A stretch of 64,000 nt of DNA from Larus michahellis. Taxonomy: Eukaryota; Chordata; Aves; Charadriiformes; Laridae. Below the pieces are notes generated by a model. It saw only the letters and a program-made list of their open reading frames with translations. It was not told where the DNA came from and made no database searches. A program made the translations under genes and the position numbers. Location: positions 104,026,847 to 104,090,846 of the forward strand of contig NC_133898.1 in assembly GCF_964199755.1 (NCBI RefSeq), read 5' to 3'. Shown one piece after another: positions 1-12,983 of this stretch (position 1 is its first letter; every line of letters begins with the position of its first letter).

Positions 1-139
1 TGGAGGTGGCCATCAAGGTGGTGGTAGTAGGAAATGGAGCTGTTGGGAAGTCCAGTATGATTCAGCGATATTGCAAGGGGATTTTTACAAAAGACTACAA
101 GAAAACTATTGGTGTAGATTTCCTGGAAAGACAAATCCA
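1..139 (+). CDS. RAB23: RAB23 coding exon, P-loop and switch I (5' partial)
   Basis: Encodes residues 6-51 and two bases of codon 52. It carries the GNGAVGKS nucleotide-binding loop and the switch I/effector region around KKTIGVDF. Donor cca|gtatgt starts at 140. The split CA + A codon gives Gln52. Confidence 0.95.
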
Positions 140-3100
140 GTATGTATTAAACAGCTGCCATACTCTTGATTTTTACCTTTCCCTCTGTTTCTTTGTTCTG
201 TTGTAATCCTAAGATTTACAAAGGTTTGAAACCTAAGGCCTGCTGTCTCCAAAGCACAGTAAAGGGAGTTGCTTTCTCTCTTGCACAGTGGGCTGAAATT
301 ATATCACTCTGTTTTCCATCCAAGGCTTAGAATTATAAATGAAAAGCAAAATAAAATTTGGAACCTCTATCGTACTAAGCTTTTTGACAAGTTCCCTTTG
401 TATTCTACCACCTGTTGATTTTAATTTTTTTTTTATTTTTTATTTCTTGTGGAGGAAGTGGAAGTGCTTACGATAAAATGATTGCACAAATTTATTAGCC
501 AATATAGGCTTGAATGACTGGGGAAAAAATTAAATATGCTATAGATTTAGTCTCTGTGTAATATAAATAGATAATACCCAATTATGTTTGCTAAAATGGA
601 AAATACTATGGTAATGTGAAGTAAGAAAATTCTATAAATTTTGTAAGCTGATTAAAAAGACAAAAGGGCCGTTATTCAGGCACCTAAGTTTTGTTTTGAA
701 GTCTATATTTTTCCCCAAAGAGGGAAATGCGAGGAGGAGGAAAACGTAACATGGATTGTTGGGAAAGAGCATGTAATGTAATCAGGGGACTACTGCCGTA
801 GCATGTTACAGAGGTATCAATACTGAACTACGTTATGTTTAAATGAAGTTAAATTTGAACTGAATTACTCTTACATTGTAGACATAGAAATATTTCCATG
901 TCAGTTGTTTTCAATTGCTCTTGTTTGTTGTATTGATTACAAAAACTGTGTTGTTTATTTCAGAGTTAATGATGAGGATGTCAGGCTAATGTTATGGGAC
1001 ACTGCGGGTCAAGAAGAATTTGATGCAATAACTAAGGCCTACTATAGAGGTGAAAATACCATGTTTGTTACTTGGCAGTTGTTTTTTTTGGTCTGCGCAT
1101 CTCTAAGATATTTTCCTATCTCTGTATGAAGAATTTTAGTTATTTCGTGTGTGTGCAAAGCATGTTTAGTTTACCTTTTTTCAGTTCTTAATTTTTTTTC
1201 CCCTTCATGTAAGATCCTTGTCTTAATTAAGCATGACTTTATGCAGGATGCTCAGTAGTGCCCTTTAAAAAACAACAAGATGAGACCAATATCTGCACAG
1301 AATTTAGCCATTCAGACAGACAAATGCGAAATTTTATTTTTCCCTCTAAAAGGGTTTTCTTACTTCTTTAAGACATTTATTTGTAAATGTTCCAAAAACT
1401 ATTACTGGGGCACTTGGAAATTAATCCAACAGGAAAAAAAATCCTCCAGTCATCCTAGAAAGATAGTTTACTAGGCACAACAGTTCTCTTGCTAGTACAG
1501 ACTGCCTTGAACACGTTAACACAACGGAGTAATGAGGAAAGCCTATGTACTTCATAAAATAGAAACTCTATTATTCAGTCATCCAAAGTTAGGTTATCTA
1601 TTTAGCCAGTTACAAATTGCACACCTGGGCTTTCTTTTGCGTATAGTTTAACAGTGGTTGTGAAAATCTTTCCTTTTTTTTTTTTTTTAAACACGAGAGA
1701 GATGAATGACTTGGCAAAGATTCCATCATTAGTTCTTGTCAAACTAATCACCTGAAGACTGGGAAAAATATATCACTATGGTATAAAATCTTAGAAAAAT
1801 TACTTCATTTAGAGATAAAATAATAGTTATGCCATGCTGTTTCAGGGTGCTATAGTCCTCTGACCTTTTTATATCTCATGACCATTTTTGGCAACTAACA
1901 GGGTTTTTTGTAATATTTCTGGTTGTCACTTGTAATTGATGATTACGATTTCTTCAGAGAAAGATATTTTTTTTTCTACTTCTTTTGATCCTCATGTGGG
2001 AATAGATCATTCTGCTATTTTACAGCTGACAAGTTGAGCATATGAATTTTAGAAGGTACTGCTTGATTCTCTTGGAGCTTCCTTTTTACTCTCCTGGCCT
2101 TCAGTTCTCTCGTGTGCTTTGCTCTCCTCAATTATTCTAAGCCACAGTCTTTTTCTCCTAATTGCTGGGACTGGTATTCTAAAATATGGAGTGTTCAGAA
2201 GAACTGCAAAGTACACTTACTGGCCTCGCTTAGGGCATATCTTGGAATCTTGCTCATGACTCGTGCCCAGCATGGTACAGTTAGATCTCTACCTTCAGGA
2301 TCTTTGTACTGAAGAGGCTGCTGTGAAATAGGAGATAGTCATCCCGTGGATACACATCGTAGACAGCATGATGGGTGTATTAACAGTTCAAGCTATTAGA
2401 TACAATGACTGTTCCGCACTAGACTTTGACTTACGAAGGACAAGGGAAATTACAAGAGCCTGGAATGCAATTTTGATGTAGCATTGGGTCTGCAAGCACA
2501 ATATTATAGAAGCAAAAGGTCAAGCTTACTTTGGAAATGCAAAGATTTCATTGCCAATTATTGCTGATAAGGGGAGGACACCTCTAAAGTAGGTAAGATA
2601 GATGCTGGTTGATACTTCAAAGTCTGCCTCTCCCACAGGTCACTGTCCCACTATCATTAGGGCTTACACACTCTCCTGGAACCTTGTGTATTGTCAGTTC
2701 TTCAGGGATCAGCAGCTCATCCATGGTCACACAATGAATGCCTCAGAGTCTGTTTCTGAGCCCTTCTTTTCCAGGGACCAAATTGATTCAGCCTTGCAGA
2801 GAAACAAAATTCGAGCTGACAGCGGATTTATCATGAAGTTTTCTGTGTATGAAATGTGCAGCTGGTGTAGCTGTGTGCCCATGAGGGTAACAAAGGGGTA
2901 CTGGACAGTCAAAAGACCACTCGCTAATATTTCAAATGTGGAAGTACCTTCTCAGTATCCATGGGTTTTAACTATTGTTTGCTAACGCTGTTGCAAAACC
3001 ATAACAAAAATGGTACAAAACATTTTCAATAATTTATCATAGTGCTGTGACAGAATGAGTATGAATTAGCAACACACTTTCTCCAAAAAGCTACTAAACA

Positions 3101-6100
3101 GTTTCCTTGAAATAATCACAACTGCCTCTGAAAACTTAAATTTTCTGCTTTTCAGAATCCAGATTGCTGTAGTGCAAAGAATAATGTGAAGTGAGCTTTA
3201 GAGATACTGCATACAGAAAAGTATTTGCTATCTGGAAAAGAGTGAGCAATAAGCAAACATCTGTTTTCCTTTTTCCAGCCTTTCCACACCCTCTCCTTTC
3301 CTTTGTATACATACACGGTGCTGGAAATAACTTGAAAGGTAACAAACCCGTAGCCATCGTGAATAATGGATATAATGATCAAAATAATCCGGCAGTCTAT
3401 TTTCATTTGGAGACTTTTTGACGCAAGCTGGTGGTAAAAGTGCACTTTTACGGAAGAAACTTGAAAAATCCCTCATATTTGAAGTACATTATATATGATG
3501 ATTCTTTTTTTTTGTTTTTAATATTTGTTGAGTTTTTTGTATTTATTTTTATATTTCTAGGAGCCCAGGCTTGTGTTCTGGTGTTTTCTACAACTGACAG
3601 AGAGTCCTTCAAAGCCATCCCTACCTGGAAGGAGAAGGTCATGACTGAAGTTGGAGACATTCCCACAGTTCTTGTGCAGAATAAGATTGATCTTCTTGAT
3701 GACTCTTGTATAAAGAAGTAGGAGTTTTATCTTACTGTTTTTAAAGAACAATACATGCCCCCTGTATACATATGTTTAAAAAAACCCCAAATCTGAGGGA
3801 GTTCTGGTGAAGACTTAAGATACAGGTATTGCTGCGTGAGTGTAGTTACTTGGGCAGATGTGCTTGCCGAGCTAGGAGCTTTCTGTTTGCTTCACGCCTT
3901 CTTCTGAAGTGACAGCCAAAAAAAAAAAAAATAAGAATAGCATTAAGAGTTTGGTTGTGCCATGATATGATTTTCTCTCTTTTTTTTTTAATCAGAAATC
4001 CTAAAACTGTAAATTTTCTCTCCTGTTAGAATTTAGTTACTGTTAAACTGTGCTGTGCACCAGTGAAGTTACGTTATCTAGCTTGGCTAGTGAATGCTAG
4101 ATAAAATGAAGTAGTAGTATTAAACAGGTTGTTTGAAAAAGTATCTTAATATTTTTTGGTTTCGCTTTTCTTTAATTTGTTTTTATTGCTCATTTTTATC
4201 AAAACATTATAACTCTACCAAAATCCATATCTGTTAATATTCTCAAATTGCATGGTGCTGGTCCTTCTTTGCTATATTTTTCTCTATGGATTTTACTGTC
4301 AATTCATTCCGTGTTTGTATATGTGACCAATTTCATTCTTGCCATAAAATCAGCTTAACAAATGCTAACTTTCATTTGCCACAGCCTTTCATGTAGAAAA
4401 TATTGCATGATGAAGCTGATCATTCTCCACTTCTTTATTTCTACCATCTTCCTGAGAGATGTAAATTATTTCTTCTTTTCGTTGTTTCCTGCACTGGCTT
4501 GCTTTGTTCTCTGTTTGCTATCATTGATGCCATAAATCAGCTTGTCCTCCCTCTGCAAAGAATACTATGGATTTTTCAAAGGAAAAGCAAAATTGCATTT
4601 GAACTCCTCCTTTATTCATGGTATGTCACTTAGGTTTTGTTCTCAGAATGCTCCGTCTGCCTCAGTAACTTCATCTTTCTGATGATGTGATTTGCCTTGG
4701 TGAATTTTTCGTGTTTCCTCAACTTTTCCTTAAAATTTAGCACAAGTTTTCTTTCACTTCACAGAAAAAAATAATTCTTCATTTCATCTCTGCACTCGTC
4801 TGATTGCATAGTCTACTACTTCATTAAAATATACTTAAGGATTACTTTGTTGTTGTTGTTTTGACTTTGCAGTGGTAATTGTTCTGATTCTAGTGCTGTT
4901 AATTACAGCCTCCTCCCTTTGGTTTCACTGACAGCTGTCTTTGAACTCTGGGAAATTTTAGTTAACGAAGTCAAATACTGAAAAGCAATCGCTTTTGGTC
5001 ATAAAGAAACTGCATGTAAAATACTTTCTTGTCATAGTGGAGATATTGTAAAGAAGTTAGGGATCAGGTATTTTTTTGCCTGACTGAGTTTCTCACCCAC
5101 TTAGTCATGTTTAACTTACCACAAAGCATTTTGTCTATTAAGAATAAATGCTGGCAAATAATACAAATTAGTATGTACAAATTCTTCTTCTTTTGTGCAG
5201 TGAAGAGGCAGAAGCGCTGGCAAAAAAGCTAAAATTAAGGTTCTACCGAGCATCTGTGAAGGAAGACCTAAACGTAACTGAAGGTAGGAGAGAGAGCAGA
5301 GCAGGTGTCTGTCCTGCCCTCTGCTGTACCTCTCTGGTTCGGAGCTGATCTGTTACTTCCCATGTTGTTGCAATCCTTTCTGTATTTCTTAGGAGCCCAC
5401 TTTAAACATAACTAGAATTACTTGATAGCGGTATGTTAGGCCCATTTCTTCATGTACATCTGTCCCTTCTCTTCCACAAACAGCACGTAGCTTCAGTATT
5501 TAGAAACGCCAGTGTGTTACGGCTGCTTACTCCTAATGACTGTCAGTAAGCACTGAGCTTTGAAAAAACTTCTATGTAGAAGTTCAGTTACTACAATATA
5601 CAAATTGTTGAACAGATTATTTTGTAATTATTAATAGCTAATAATTTATATAAATAATTATTTCATCGTTTAGTTATCTTTAAATAAAGTACATTAAAAG
5701 ATGGGATCTCTTGCAGCCATTTGTATACTGGTGACATTTTATTGGTTCCCAAGTATCACTTTTTAATGTATATATTTAATTTCATAAGAGTACTGTTAGA
5801 AAATTCTTCCGCTGTCTTTTGTGGGGTAGGTTTGAACAGTAGTGAATTGCAGACTCTGATAACTTATTTTTTCGCTTAATCAGGCAAACTTAATAGTAAA
5901 CTAGCTGTTTCTTCTCTGTTAATGTCATTCACCTTGGAAAAAAGATCTGCAAGAGAAAATGTAGAATGTTTCTGTATCATCTTTACAGGAGTTAAGTAAA
6001 TTAATTACAAATTTAAATAATCATAACACATCTAGGATTCTGAGAATTCTCTTATATTGTAGATTTTTTCAGAATCCTAGGTTGACTTTTTTACCCCAAT

Positions 6101-7663
6101 ACAAATGGGGGCAGCATTAGTTGATGAGAAAAATGTTGCTGCCAAGTTTTACCCATAGCCTTACTTTACATAACTGTTACCATTCTAAGGTTTCTTGCAA
6201 AAGTGTGTGTGTGTGTATATATATATATATAAAAAATTCTGACATAACTTTAAAAAGTTGCAGGTTGCATGAATTGGAACATTTAGCAATATGTATGTGC
6301 CAGCTTTATGACAGGAGTGCTGAGATGTTTCTATCTGCTGTGCAAGAGCCTGGTACGGCAAACTCTGAGACCTGGGTAGACACTGGTCTAATCTGGATTC
6401 TGCACAGGCCTGCCAGACACAATCATCACCAGGTCGTGCTAAACCTCTGGTGTCGAATGCACTGGTGTCACCACGCAGAATTTTGATCCAGAGGTGTTAT
6501 TACTGATAGGAAGATTATTTTTAGGCACACTCTGATGTCGCTTTTTTCTTTTTAACATTCCAGTTTTTAAGTATTTGGCTGATAAATATCTTCAAAGGCT
6601 GAAGCAACAAACAGCAGAAGATCCAGAACTAGTACATACAAGCAGTAACAAGATTGGTATGTATACTGTAATAAAAAACCCGAAACAGTATTTTGTGCCA
6701 TCAAAGCTTATGGTCTCCTTTGTTTCCTTATGGAGTTAGTACAGGGTGAATTGGGGTCTAATTATTACCTTCCTGTCTTAGGATATTGTCTCCTTTCCTT
6801 CTGTGAAATAACTTTGTGACTCTCTAAAGTTACAAGACCGTCAAACTGGTGTACTGAAGTTTCTAGCTAATGTTTGTCAAGTGCCCTTTTATTAAATTCA
6901 TTTAAACAAACATTGTGTAAGGACTTGAGAAAGGATGCTTCTTGTTTTTTTAATGTAATTAGTATTTGCGTTACTCATCTTGGTGCAGATTTACAAGAGA
7001 CTCATGGTGAAAGAATCTGGCGTGTAATCAGAAGGTCTTTGTAAACTGCCCTTTGTAAGGGAACACTGAACTTCTGTACTCCTTCTCTAAAGCGTTTCTG
7101 AGTCAGTTCATCTATTTTCCTTAAAACACTCCCTTTTTATTCACGTTTTTTCCTTACCTTCATCTCAGCAAAGTTTCCAACTTTAAAATTGTCATGTTTT
7201 TCTTTTACTGTATTACTCAACTAACCATAACTTTTGCTACCATGCAATGAGTAGCATACGCACACGCAGATGAGTGTATATGCTGCCCTTCAATTACATA
7301 GATGTATACTGGCTTTAAATACTTCCTAGCTAGTAATTCCAACTGGCTTTACTTCAAATTTAGCTGCAAAATTGACCCAGAAATGGAATGAGCCTTTAAA
7401 AAGTACGAGTATGCATTTGAGGTGCACTGCTATGCTAGTTAAGTGTTGCGTCTTAAGTGTTAACGTATTATGCTGCAAGAAGTAAAGAACTACAAATACT
7501 TTTCTTGTCTTTAAATTCCGTAGGTGTTTTTAATACAGCTGGTGGAAGTCACGCCAACCAAAATTCTAGCACTCTTAATGGTGGAGATGTCATCAACCTT
7601 AGACCAAACAAACAGAGGACCAAGAAAACCAGAAGCCCTTTTAGCAACTGCAGCATACCTTAG
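1..7663 (+). CDS. RAB23: RAB23, Rab-family small GTPase (5' partial)
   Basis: Coding segments are 1-139, 964-1049, 3561-3717, 5201-5283, 6564-6656 and 7524-7663; all introns are GT-AG and the frame is continuous. The window begins at the second base of the Met6 codon, so only the first five residues are missing, and the product would be 237 residues, the human length. Seen in the protein: P-loop GNGAVGKS (16-23), switch II DTAGQEE with Gln68, guanine-specificity NKID (121-124), SVK in place of SAK (151-153), and a C-terminal CSIP CaaX box (Cys234), pointing to a prenylated membrane protein. From family knowledge: RAB23 is an atypical Rab of endocytic and ciliary traffic that negatively regulates Sonic hedgehog signalling; loss causes Carpenter syndrome in humans. 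It converges on BAG2. Its promoter and 5' UTR are outside the window. Confidence 0.97.
140..963 (+). other. RAB23 intron
   Basis: GT-AG intron, AT-rich, with a T-rich tract near 421-448. No repeat or regulatory element recognised. Confidence 0.9.
964..1049 (+). CDS. RAB23: RAB23 coding exon, switch II
   Basis: Encodes residues 53-80 plus split Gly81. It holds WDTAGQEEF, including the catalytic Gln68 whose substitution locks human RAB23 in the GTP form. Acceptor tttcag at 958-963, donor gtgaaa at 1050. Confidence 0.96.
1050..3560 (+). other. RAB23 intron (2.5 kb)
   Basis: GT-AG intron with T-rich stretches (about 1671-1689, 3507-3558). An open frame at 2602-2985 has no recognisable domain. 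Nothing else identified. Confidence 0.85.
3561..3717 (+). CDS. RAB23: RAB23 coding exon, NKID motif
   Basis: Encodes residues 82-132 plus split Asn133. It contains CVLVFSTTDRESF and the guanine-specificity motif NKID at 121-124. Acceptor tttctag, donor gtagga. Confidence 0.96.
3718..5200 (+). other. RAB23 intron
   Basis: GT-AG intron of 1.5 kb. Only short A and T homopolymers and a (TTG)n tract near 4850 are apparent. Confidence 0.88.
5201..5283 (+). CDS. RAB23: RAB23 coding exon, G5 motif
   Basis: Encodes residues 134-160 plus split Val161. It contains RFYRASVKED, where SVK (151-153) occupies the position of the SAK guanine-binding motif. Acceptor gtgcag, donor gtagga. Confidence 0.95.
5284..6563 (+). 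other. RAB23 intron
   Basis: GT-AG intron of 1.3 kb, AT-rich, containing the (GT)n(AT)n microsatellite listed separately. Confidence 0.88.
6203..6231. repeat. (GT)n(AT)n compound microsatellite
   Basis: About seven GT units run directly into about seven AT units inside a RAB23 intron. Likely length-polymorphic. Confidence 0.9.
6564..6656 (+). CDS. RAB23: RAB23 coding exon, start of hypervariable tail
   Basis: Encodes residues 162-191 plus split Gly192. It covers the last helix of the GTPase fold (FKYLADKYLQRLKQQ) and the start of the C-terminal tail. Acceptor attccag, donor gtatgt. Confidence 0.95.
6657..7523 (+). other. RAB23 last intron
   Basis: GT-AG intron of 0.87 kb ending in ccgtag. 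No recognisable repeat. Confidence 0.88.
7524..7663 (+). CDS. RAB23: RAB23 terminal coding exon with CaaX box
   Basis: Encodes residues 193-237 and the TAG stop at 7661-7663. It includes the conserved tail segment GGDVINLRPNKQRTKK and the terminal CSIP. A single-cysteine CaaX box is unusual among Rabs, most of which end in a double-cysteine motif. Confidence 0.96.
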
Positions 7664-7726
7664 ACCACTTTTGGAGGAAGAAAGACCAGCCCAGCGAATT
7701 GGATGAAGTTGTGCAATTGAGTACAG

Positions 7727-7732
7727 AATAAA
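7727..7732 (+). terminator. Candidate proximal poly(A) signal of RAB23
   Basis: AATAAA 64 bases after the stop codon. Use is uncertain because the mammalian transcript is much longer. Confidence 0.3.
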
Positions 7733-8819
7733 GCCAGCTGTAGAGGTATTTTTACCAGTGCTTTAGCAAATCTTGTGCCTATGGGATCCTTGATAGAGGG
7801 TGGATTTATATAAACTTGCTGATGCGGTGTTTTTTTGGTGTGTGGAGTGAGACACCTGCTGGCAAAACACAGAATCGTTGGTTGCCCCGTGCACTTCGTA
7901 AAAAAAATTCGGCAAGCTTCTCCTTTTTCAAGGAATTATTTACAGAGCTATCAACTAGGTATTGCTGAATTGCAAAGCACATGTAACTTCAGGATAACAC
8001 TTACCAATATAGGTACAGACCATAACGCTATGGCCCAAGGTAAAGTAGCAACCTGGCAACTAAATTTCAAAGAAAATGTTAAATTGGTTAGTCAGTACAC
8101 TAAGAAGATAAATGAAGAGCAAAAAGAAGACACTACGTTTTATGCCTGACTAGATTAACATGGATTCTGGCCGTTCTGTGGGTGCAATATACTTGTATTA
8201 TACATATGAGTGCTAAGGTATATATGTAAACATTTGGTACGAATATTTAGGCTAAATTCCAGTGTATACATTACATGGAGATCAGCTGATGATTACAAAA
8301 TAGCATCTTCAAAAAAAAAAAAATCCTCTAAAAATGTTGTATTTCAGATGAGGGTTTCCCAGCTGCCACTGTGTACGTTTAACTTGCTATACTTTGGGCC
8401 TAAAAGCTTAGATTTAAAAATGTATGGTGCCAAAAATGCTCCTTCTTCTTACCTAATGCTGCGCTACAGATGTTTTTGTAAGTTTGTTTTTCTCAGTCTT
8501 AACAGGTTGAACAAATAACACAGTCTTTGACACTAATAGTTATTCAGGAGGAACATTTAATATAATCATATTCCTGTTCAAATTTGATTGTTGTATCCTG
8601 TGTTGCCTATGAAAAAGGAACTTGCAAAGCGGTGTCACAGAATATCTATCTACCTTGGAAAAATTTTTCATAGATACCATAAACGAAGTTATGGGGATCC
8701 AAAAAATTGCAGCTGATGACTGAATTACATTAATGAGACGTTCTCGAACGTTGTCTCAGATTCAAAGTTAGCTGCTGGTTACAGAAAATCTCATTCTGCA
8801 AGTTCAGAGACATGGCAAA

Positions 8820-8940
8820 AATTTTTCAAAGTGCTTAAGTAATTTTACAGAATTGATTTAGATATTTAGGAGCCCAAATCTAAACTTAAGTTATTTGGGC
8901 TTAGGCTCCTAAATCACTAAGGTGCTTTTAAAAATGCTAA
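8820..8940. repeat. Old imperfect palindromic repeat
   Basis: The right half (ttaggctcctaaatcac, then aaggtgcttttaaaaatgc) is roughly the reverse complement of the left half (atttttcaaagtgcttaagt, then tttaggagccc). The transcript could form a long interrupted stem. It resembles an ancient palindromic repeat type common in sauropsid genomes; I cannot assign a family. Confidence 0.6.
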
Positions 8941-10497
8941 GCAAGGTATCTTTTATTTACCAAAAATAAACACTTTTTAATCCTCTTCAAGAGCATGCAT
9001 GCCTTTTAAAAAATATCCATTTTGTTTACATGTTTTTGTATGGTATGATATAATTTTAACTTTCTAGGATTTCTACAACAAACCTGCCGGTGACAAATGC
9101 AAAATATGCTGCTTGAAAAAAAAAATCAGAGTTTTAATAGTTTTTTAAACGATGTATGAGAATGAAAAGGAGTTGAGCGATTCTGTATATTTTTGGAGGA
9201 AGGACTTTTCACTGTGTGAATTCCTGTCGGAAGCTTGGCTGACTTTGTTTCTAAGTCAATGAGTATGAAAACTGAAATGTACTTTTTTTTTTTTCCCCGC
9301 TGTCTGCAGGGAGAGAAGTGGGTGGCAAGTTATGCACAAACACTAAAGATCTCTGAACTCTGTCTTTTATGTTTACTGTATTAGACTTTCTACTGAGTAC
9401 CGTTGTTTCTTTGACAAGCTGTTAGAGCATCTCCCGTTGCTGGCAAGAAGGCGGCCTTCAAGGCGCTCAATCTCCTTTGCCATGGCAGCAAAACTCTGTG
9501 TTCTTCACCGTTAACTTTTCCTATATTTTCTCTTGGATAAAGGCCTTCATTTTTTAACAAGTGCATTTCATCGCTGTATGTATGTGTAAATGGAGTCAAG
9601 TCCTATCTGTCTTAGCAATTTAAGAAGTAAGGTACTTAGGATAAGACGCGACTGTGCATCATGGGGCCACCTTACAACTTCAGGATGTAGGACAGAAGTG
9701 TGTGCATGAAGAATTTTGGTGTTTTTAACATGGAAACTTTTACATTCCATTGTCTGCCTGCCGGTTTCACATTTTTTTATTCTTTTTTTTTTTTCTTGAA
9801 AACGAAACAAAACCACAAAGTGTCTGAAACATCTTTTTTGCCTTGTTTGACCTGGTACAGAGGACTGAAAAATAAGTCTTTATTATGTATGATGACCGTT
9901 TGTACTATTACGTGTAATAATGTAGACGTCGTATTATTACATAAGCCATTTGTATTTAAGGTCTGTCATTACAAACCACTGTTTGAAGGACTGAAAACTC
10001 AGTAGAAATTTTCATAGGTGGAGACAATTGCTAAATTTAGGATATGGTGAAATTTAGTACACATACTTTACCATAGGAATCTGTATTTGCAGCGTTGGGT
10101 AACAGTGAGTGTTAATTTCATTCCCACCTTAAATCTGAAGCGGCTCTTTCTTTGTTGTGACTTTGCAGTGCTTGTTCTCCAATACAGCTGAGATGGAGAC
10201 TGTCCAAATTAGCCTTTTGCTGGAAGCGCTCTGCATGTACGCTGCTTGAAAATTAAATTTTTATCCTACTGGGGTTAGTGTGTAGACGTAAACTAGATGA
10301 CTTGCATATTGCAGGAATCCTTAGGTGTTCACATTGCCGTTCAGTGGGAGTAACTTTCGCCTTTTGGATGAAGAGACATGCCTAAACGTTTAGCACTCAC
10401 GTTGTCCCTTGTGAATAATTTTTATTATAAACATTGCCCCATTCTCGTTAAAACACCATATATTTCAGTTACCAAAACCTACAGGCGCAGAGCTGGT

Positions 10498-10503
10498 AAT
10501 AAA
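10498..10503 (+). terminator. Candidate distal poly(A) signal of RAB23
   Basis: AATAAA followed within about 25 bases by GT-rich sequence, the usual arrangement for a cleavage site. Confidence 0.35.
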
Positions 10504-10540
10504 AATGCCCTTCTCTGTGCACCTGTGTGACTGCGTGCTG

Positions 10541-12892
10541 GAAGAGAGCGTAGCTGTTAGGCCCGTGGCAGGTGGGCAGCCTGGATTCCGAGGAACAGAT
10601 CTTCCTACCGCAAGACACGACTTTTGCTCTGTGAGACTAAGCTAATTGCACTCCTTTTTCACCCGTTAATATCTCTCGAATGGCTCATTGGATGTATTGT
10701 CTGAATCTTGCCAAAAATGCTCTGCTTTCGGCTGACAGCGCTACCACTAGTAGAAAACTTGGGTCATTGTTAATGCCTTAGTGACATGGGCGTTCAGTAA
10801 AGAGCATGACGCTGAAGCATCTGTGGCTCCCGTGTTGTATCCATTCAGTGAATGGGTGTTCTCCCAGTAAGCAGGGCACCGTTTGATGCAAAGCGGTAAC
10901 GCTAGGGATGTATTTCCGACTGGAAATAACAAATCTCAAAGTTGTAAGACCGATGACACTAAGACTTTTGTGCTTCTGTGTGTGTGGTTAATTTAAAAAA
11001 AAAAATTAAATATTCCACTTAAAGACGATTTTGAAGCTTTCTTATTTTCAGTGTTTTCTTAAGGCAACGCTTACAGTTTTGAGTCAAAATGCCTGATTAC
11101 CATACTGTCAGTCTGATTTCCTGTTTAATTTTTTCATGCTTCAGCAAAATTTGTCTTTTTTTTTTTTTTCCCCTCTCTGTTATTGGGCGACAGTCTGTCT
11201 GACAGGTACGTTTTCCTTTGCGTCACGTGTGTAGATGTGTGTTGTGCTATAGGGACCCGAGCGGCTGAACACGTCGTACTGCCTGGAGGCTGTGCAGGGG
11301 TACGTGCGTTGTAGTGTGTGAATGTGCACTTTGAACCTCGTTATTCATCTGTTCAAGTTGATAGCTACCGGTTAATAATAGAATTAATTACTCGCACTGT
11401 GGAACCCTCGTGTAGGAATTTGGTCCTACAGCAGACTTAACAAACCCACTTCTTGGATTCTCGTGACGGTACCGAAGTCCCTGCTGCTTTTCTAACTAAC
11501 TGTCATCATAGACCGTGGGCTGACGTTGCAGTTCCTGCACGCTAGTTGTACCTAAGCCAGAGAGCGAGTGTTGTCCAACAAGCCTCATTTCATCAAAACT
11601 ACCTGGCCAGCTTTTTGTAGGAAGCAAACAGTTGTGTGTATCTTTTTTTCTTTTCTTTTAAATTCTCAAACAATATTGACGAATACTTCTCTCTGTTAAA
11701 TATGGCATCCTAATAGGTTATTAAAATTATAGAAGAAAAACTGCAGCAATGTTTAGATTTAAGACGAAAGGTGCTATAATAGACGAAGAGAAAACCTTCA
11801 AACAGTTCCACGTCGAAGTGTTCTGTATGAGTCATCTCAAAGCCAGGTGAGTCCCAGCACCGAACTAGACTCATGCTCAGGTTTCTAGCAGTAGGGGAAT
11901 ACTGATAAATAACTTCTGGAGTGAGGGTTCGTTCTTCTCTTGCCGACTTAAAGGTGGTTCAGCAGAACCAACTGAAGTTGATCAAAAAAAATAAGTAAAA
12001 ATTAGTCTGGACCAGGAGAAATACCACTCTCATTGTGAGGATAAAGATGCATCGTTACTAATGAATGACGTACTCTTATTTCCAAGTTCATGTGAATCTG
12101 AATGGTTAAAACAGATAATGTACATTACATAACTGTTTTTATCACCATTGTGATCTCAAGTAAACGTAATATATTTTTAGAAAAAAAAGTCAACTTACAG
12201 TAAATCCTCAAGTGGAAAAATAAATGTTTAAAACTGAATATTCTGTGTATGCCGTTCCTGTAAAATCCCTACGAGTTAATTCTGCTGTTCTCTTGTAAGT
12301 GCCATCAGTTGTATCACGCAATTTACACATGTTTGTTTGATTACTGTTTGCTCTGATACAGGTCACGATGTTTGTGGTTCTATTAAATTGTCAGTGTATT
12401 AATTTTCAAAAAGCTATCGCCGTAACCCTGTCACTGCGCAACCTGAATCCGCTCAAGAAACTCGTGTGTCCAATTCCAGCCTGGGTGTTGCCAGCAGCTG
12501 GGATCCCAGGCAGCTGGCGTTAGGTGGCCTCCCCGGAACAAGTCTGGGCACCCCCAACTAACAGAAACGCTGTTCCTGAGCTCCTGTCTCTTGATTTCTG
12601 CACCGCACGGGTCAAACACAAAATAGAGATTCTGTTCTGCTCCTGGTCATTGCATTTTTCACGATTGGTCTGGCTCTTACAGTGAGAAGGTTTAAGCGAA
12701 CGCTCGTGGACATTGCAAATGGCATTAAAATATTACTAATGTATCAGAGATGCCTGATGCATCTTCTGAAAAGAAACGGGTAACTAGACACTGATTTTTA
12801 TTTTTATTTTTTTTTTTTTTTTTTTTAGTAAGACACAACCCACAGCATCTGGGGCTGCCTCTTTCCCCAGGTCCTAGTGATATGCAACACGG
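10541..12892. other. Intergenic DNA between convergent genes
   Basis: No recognisable coding region. Contains poly-T at 11157-11170 and A/T-rich palindromic sequence near 10995-11012. Some of it could be additional RAB23 3' UTR. Confidence 0.5.
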
Positions 12893-12983
12893 CAGCCTGC
12901 TCTAGGTGACCCTGCTCTGGCAGGGGGGGTTGGACAGATGATCTCCAGAGGTCCTTTCCAACCCCTACCATTCTGTGATTTCG
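12893..12983 (+). mobile_element. CR1 LINE 3'-end fragment
   Basis: Matches the CR1 3' UTR pattern: cctgctctaggtgaccctg, then ggttggacagatgatctcc, then ggtcctttccaacccc and attctgtgat. Severely 5'-truncated; a poly-T run precedes it at about 12806-12827. Confidence 0.85.

Larger units (their letters stand above)
7664..10540 (+). other. RAB23: Probable RAB23 3' UTR
   Basis: Follows the stop codon. AATAAA hexamers lie at 7727-7732, 8965-8970 and 10498-10503, the last followed by a GT-rich stretch. The mammalian RAB23 mRNA has a long 3' UTR, so the distal site is plausible, but the true end cannot be fixed by eye. Contains the old palindromic repeat at 8820-8940. Confidence 0.45.

Noticed and set aside
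2602-2985. 127-codon open frame in a RAB23 intron
   Set aside because: Flanked by ordinary intron, no recognisable similarity, and no splice sites linking it in frame to the RAB23 exons.
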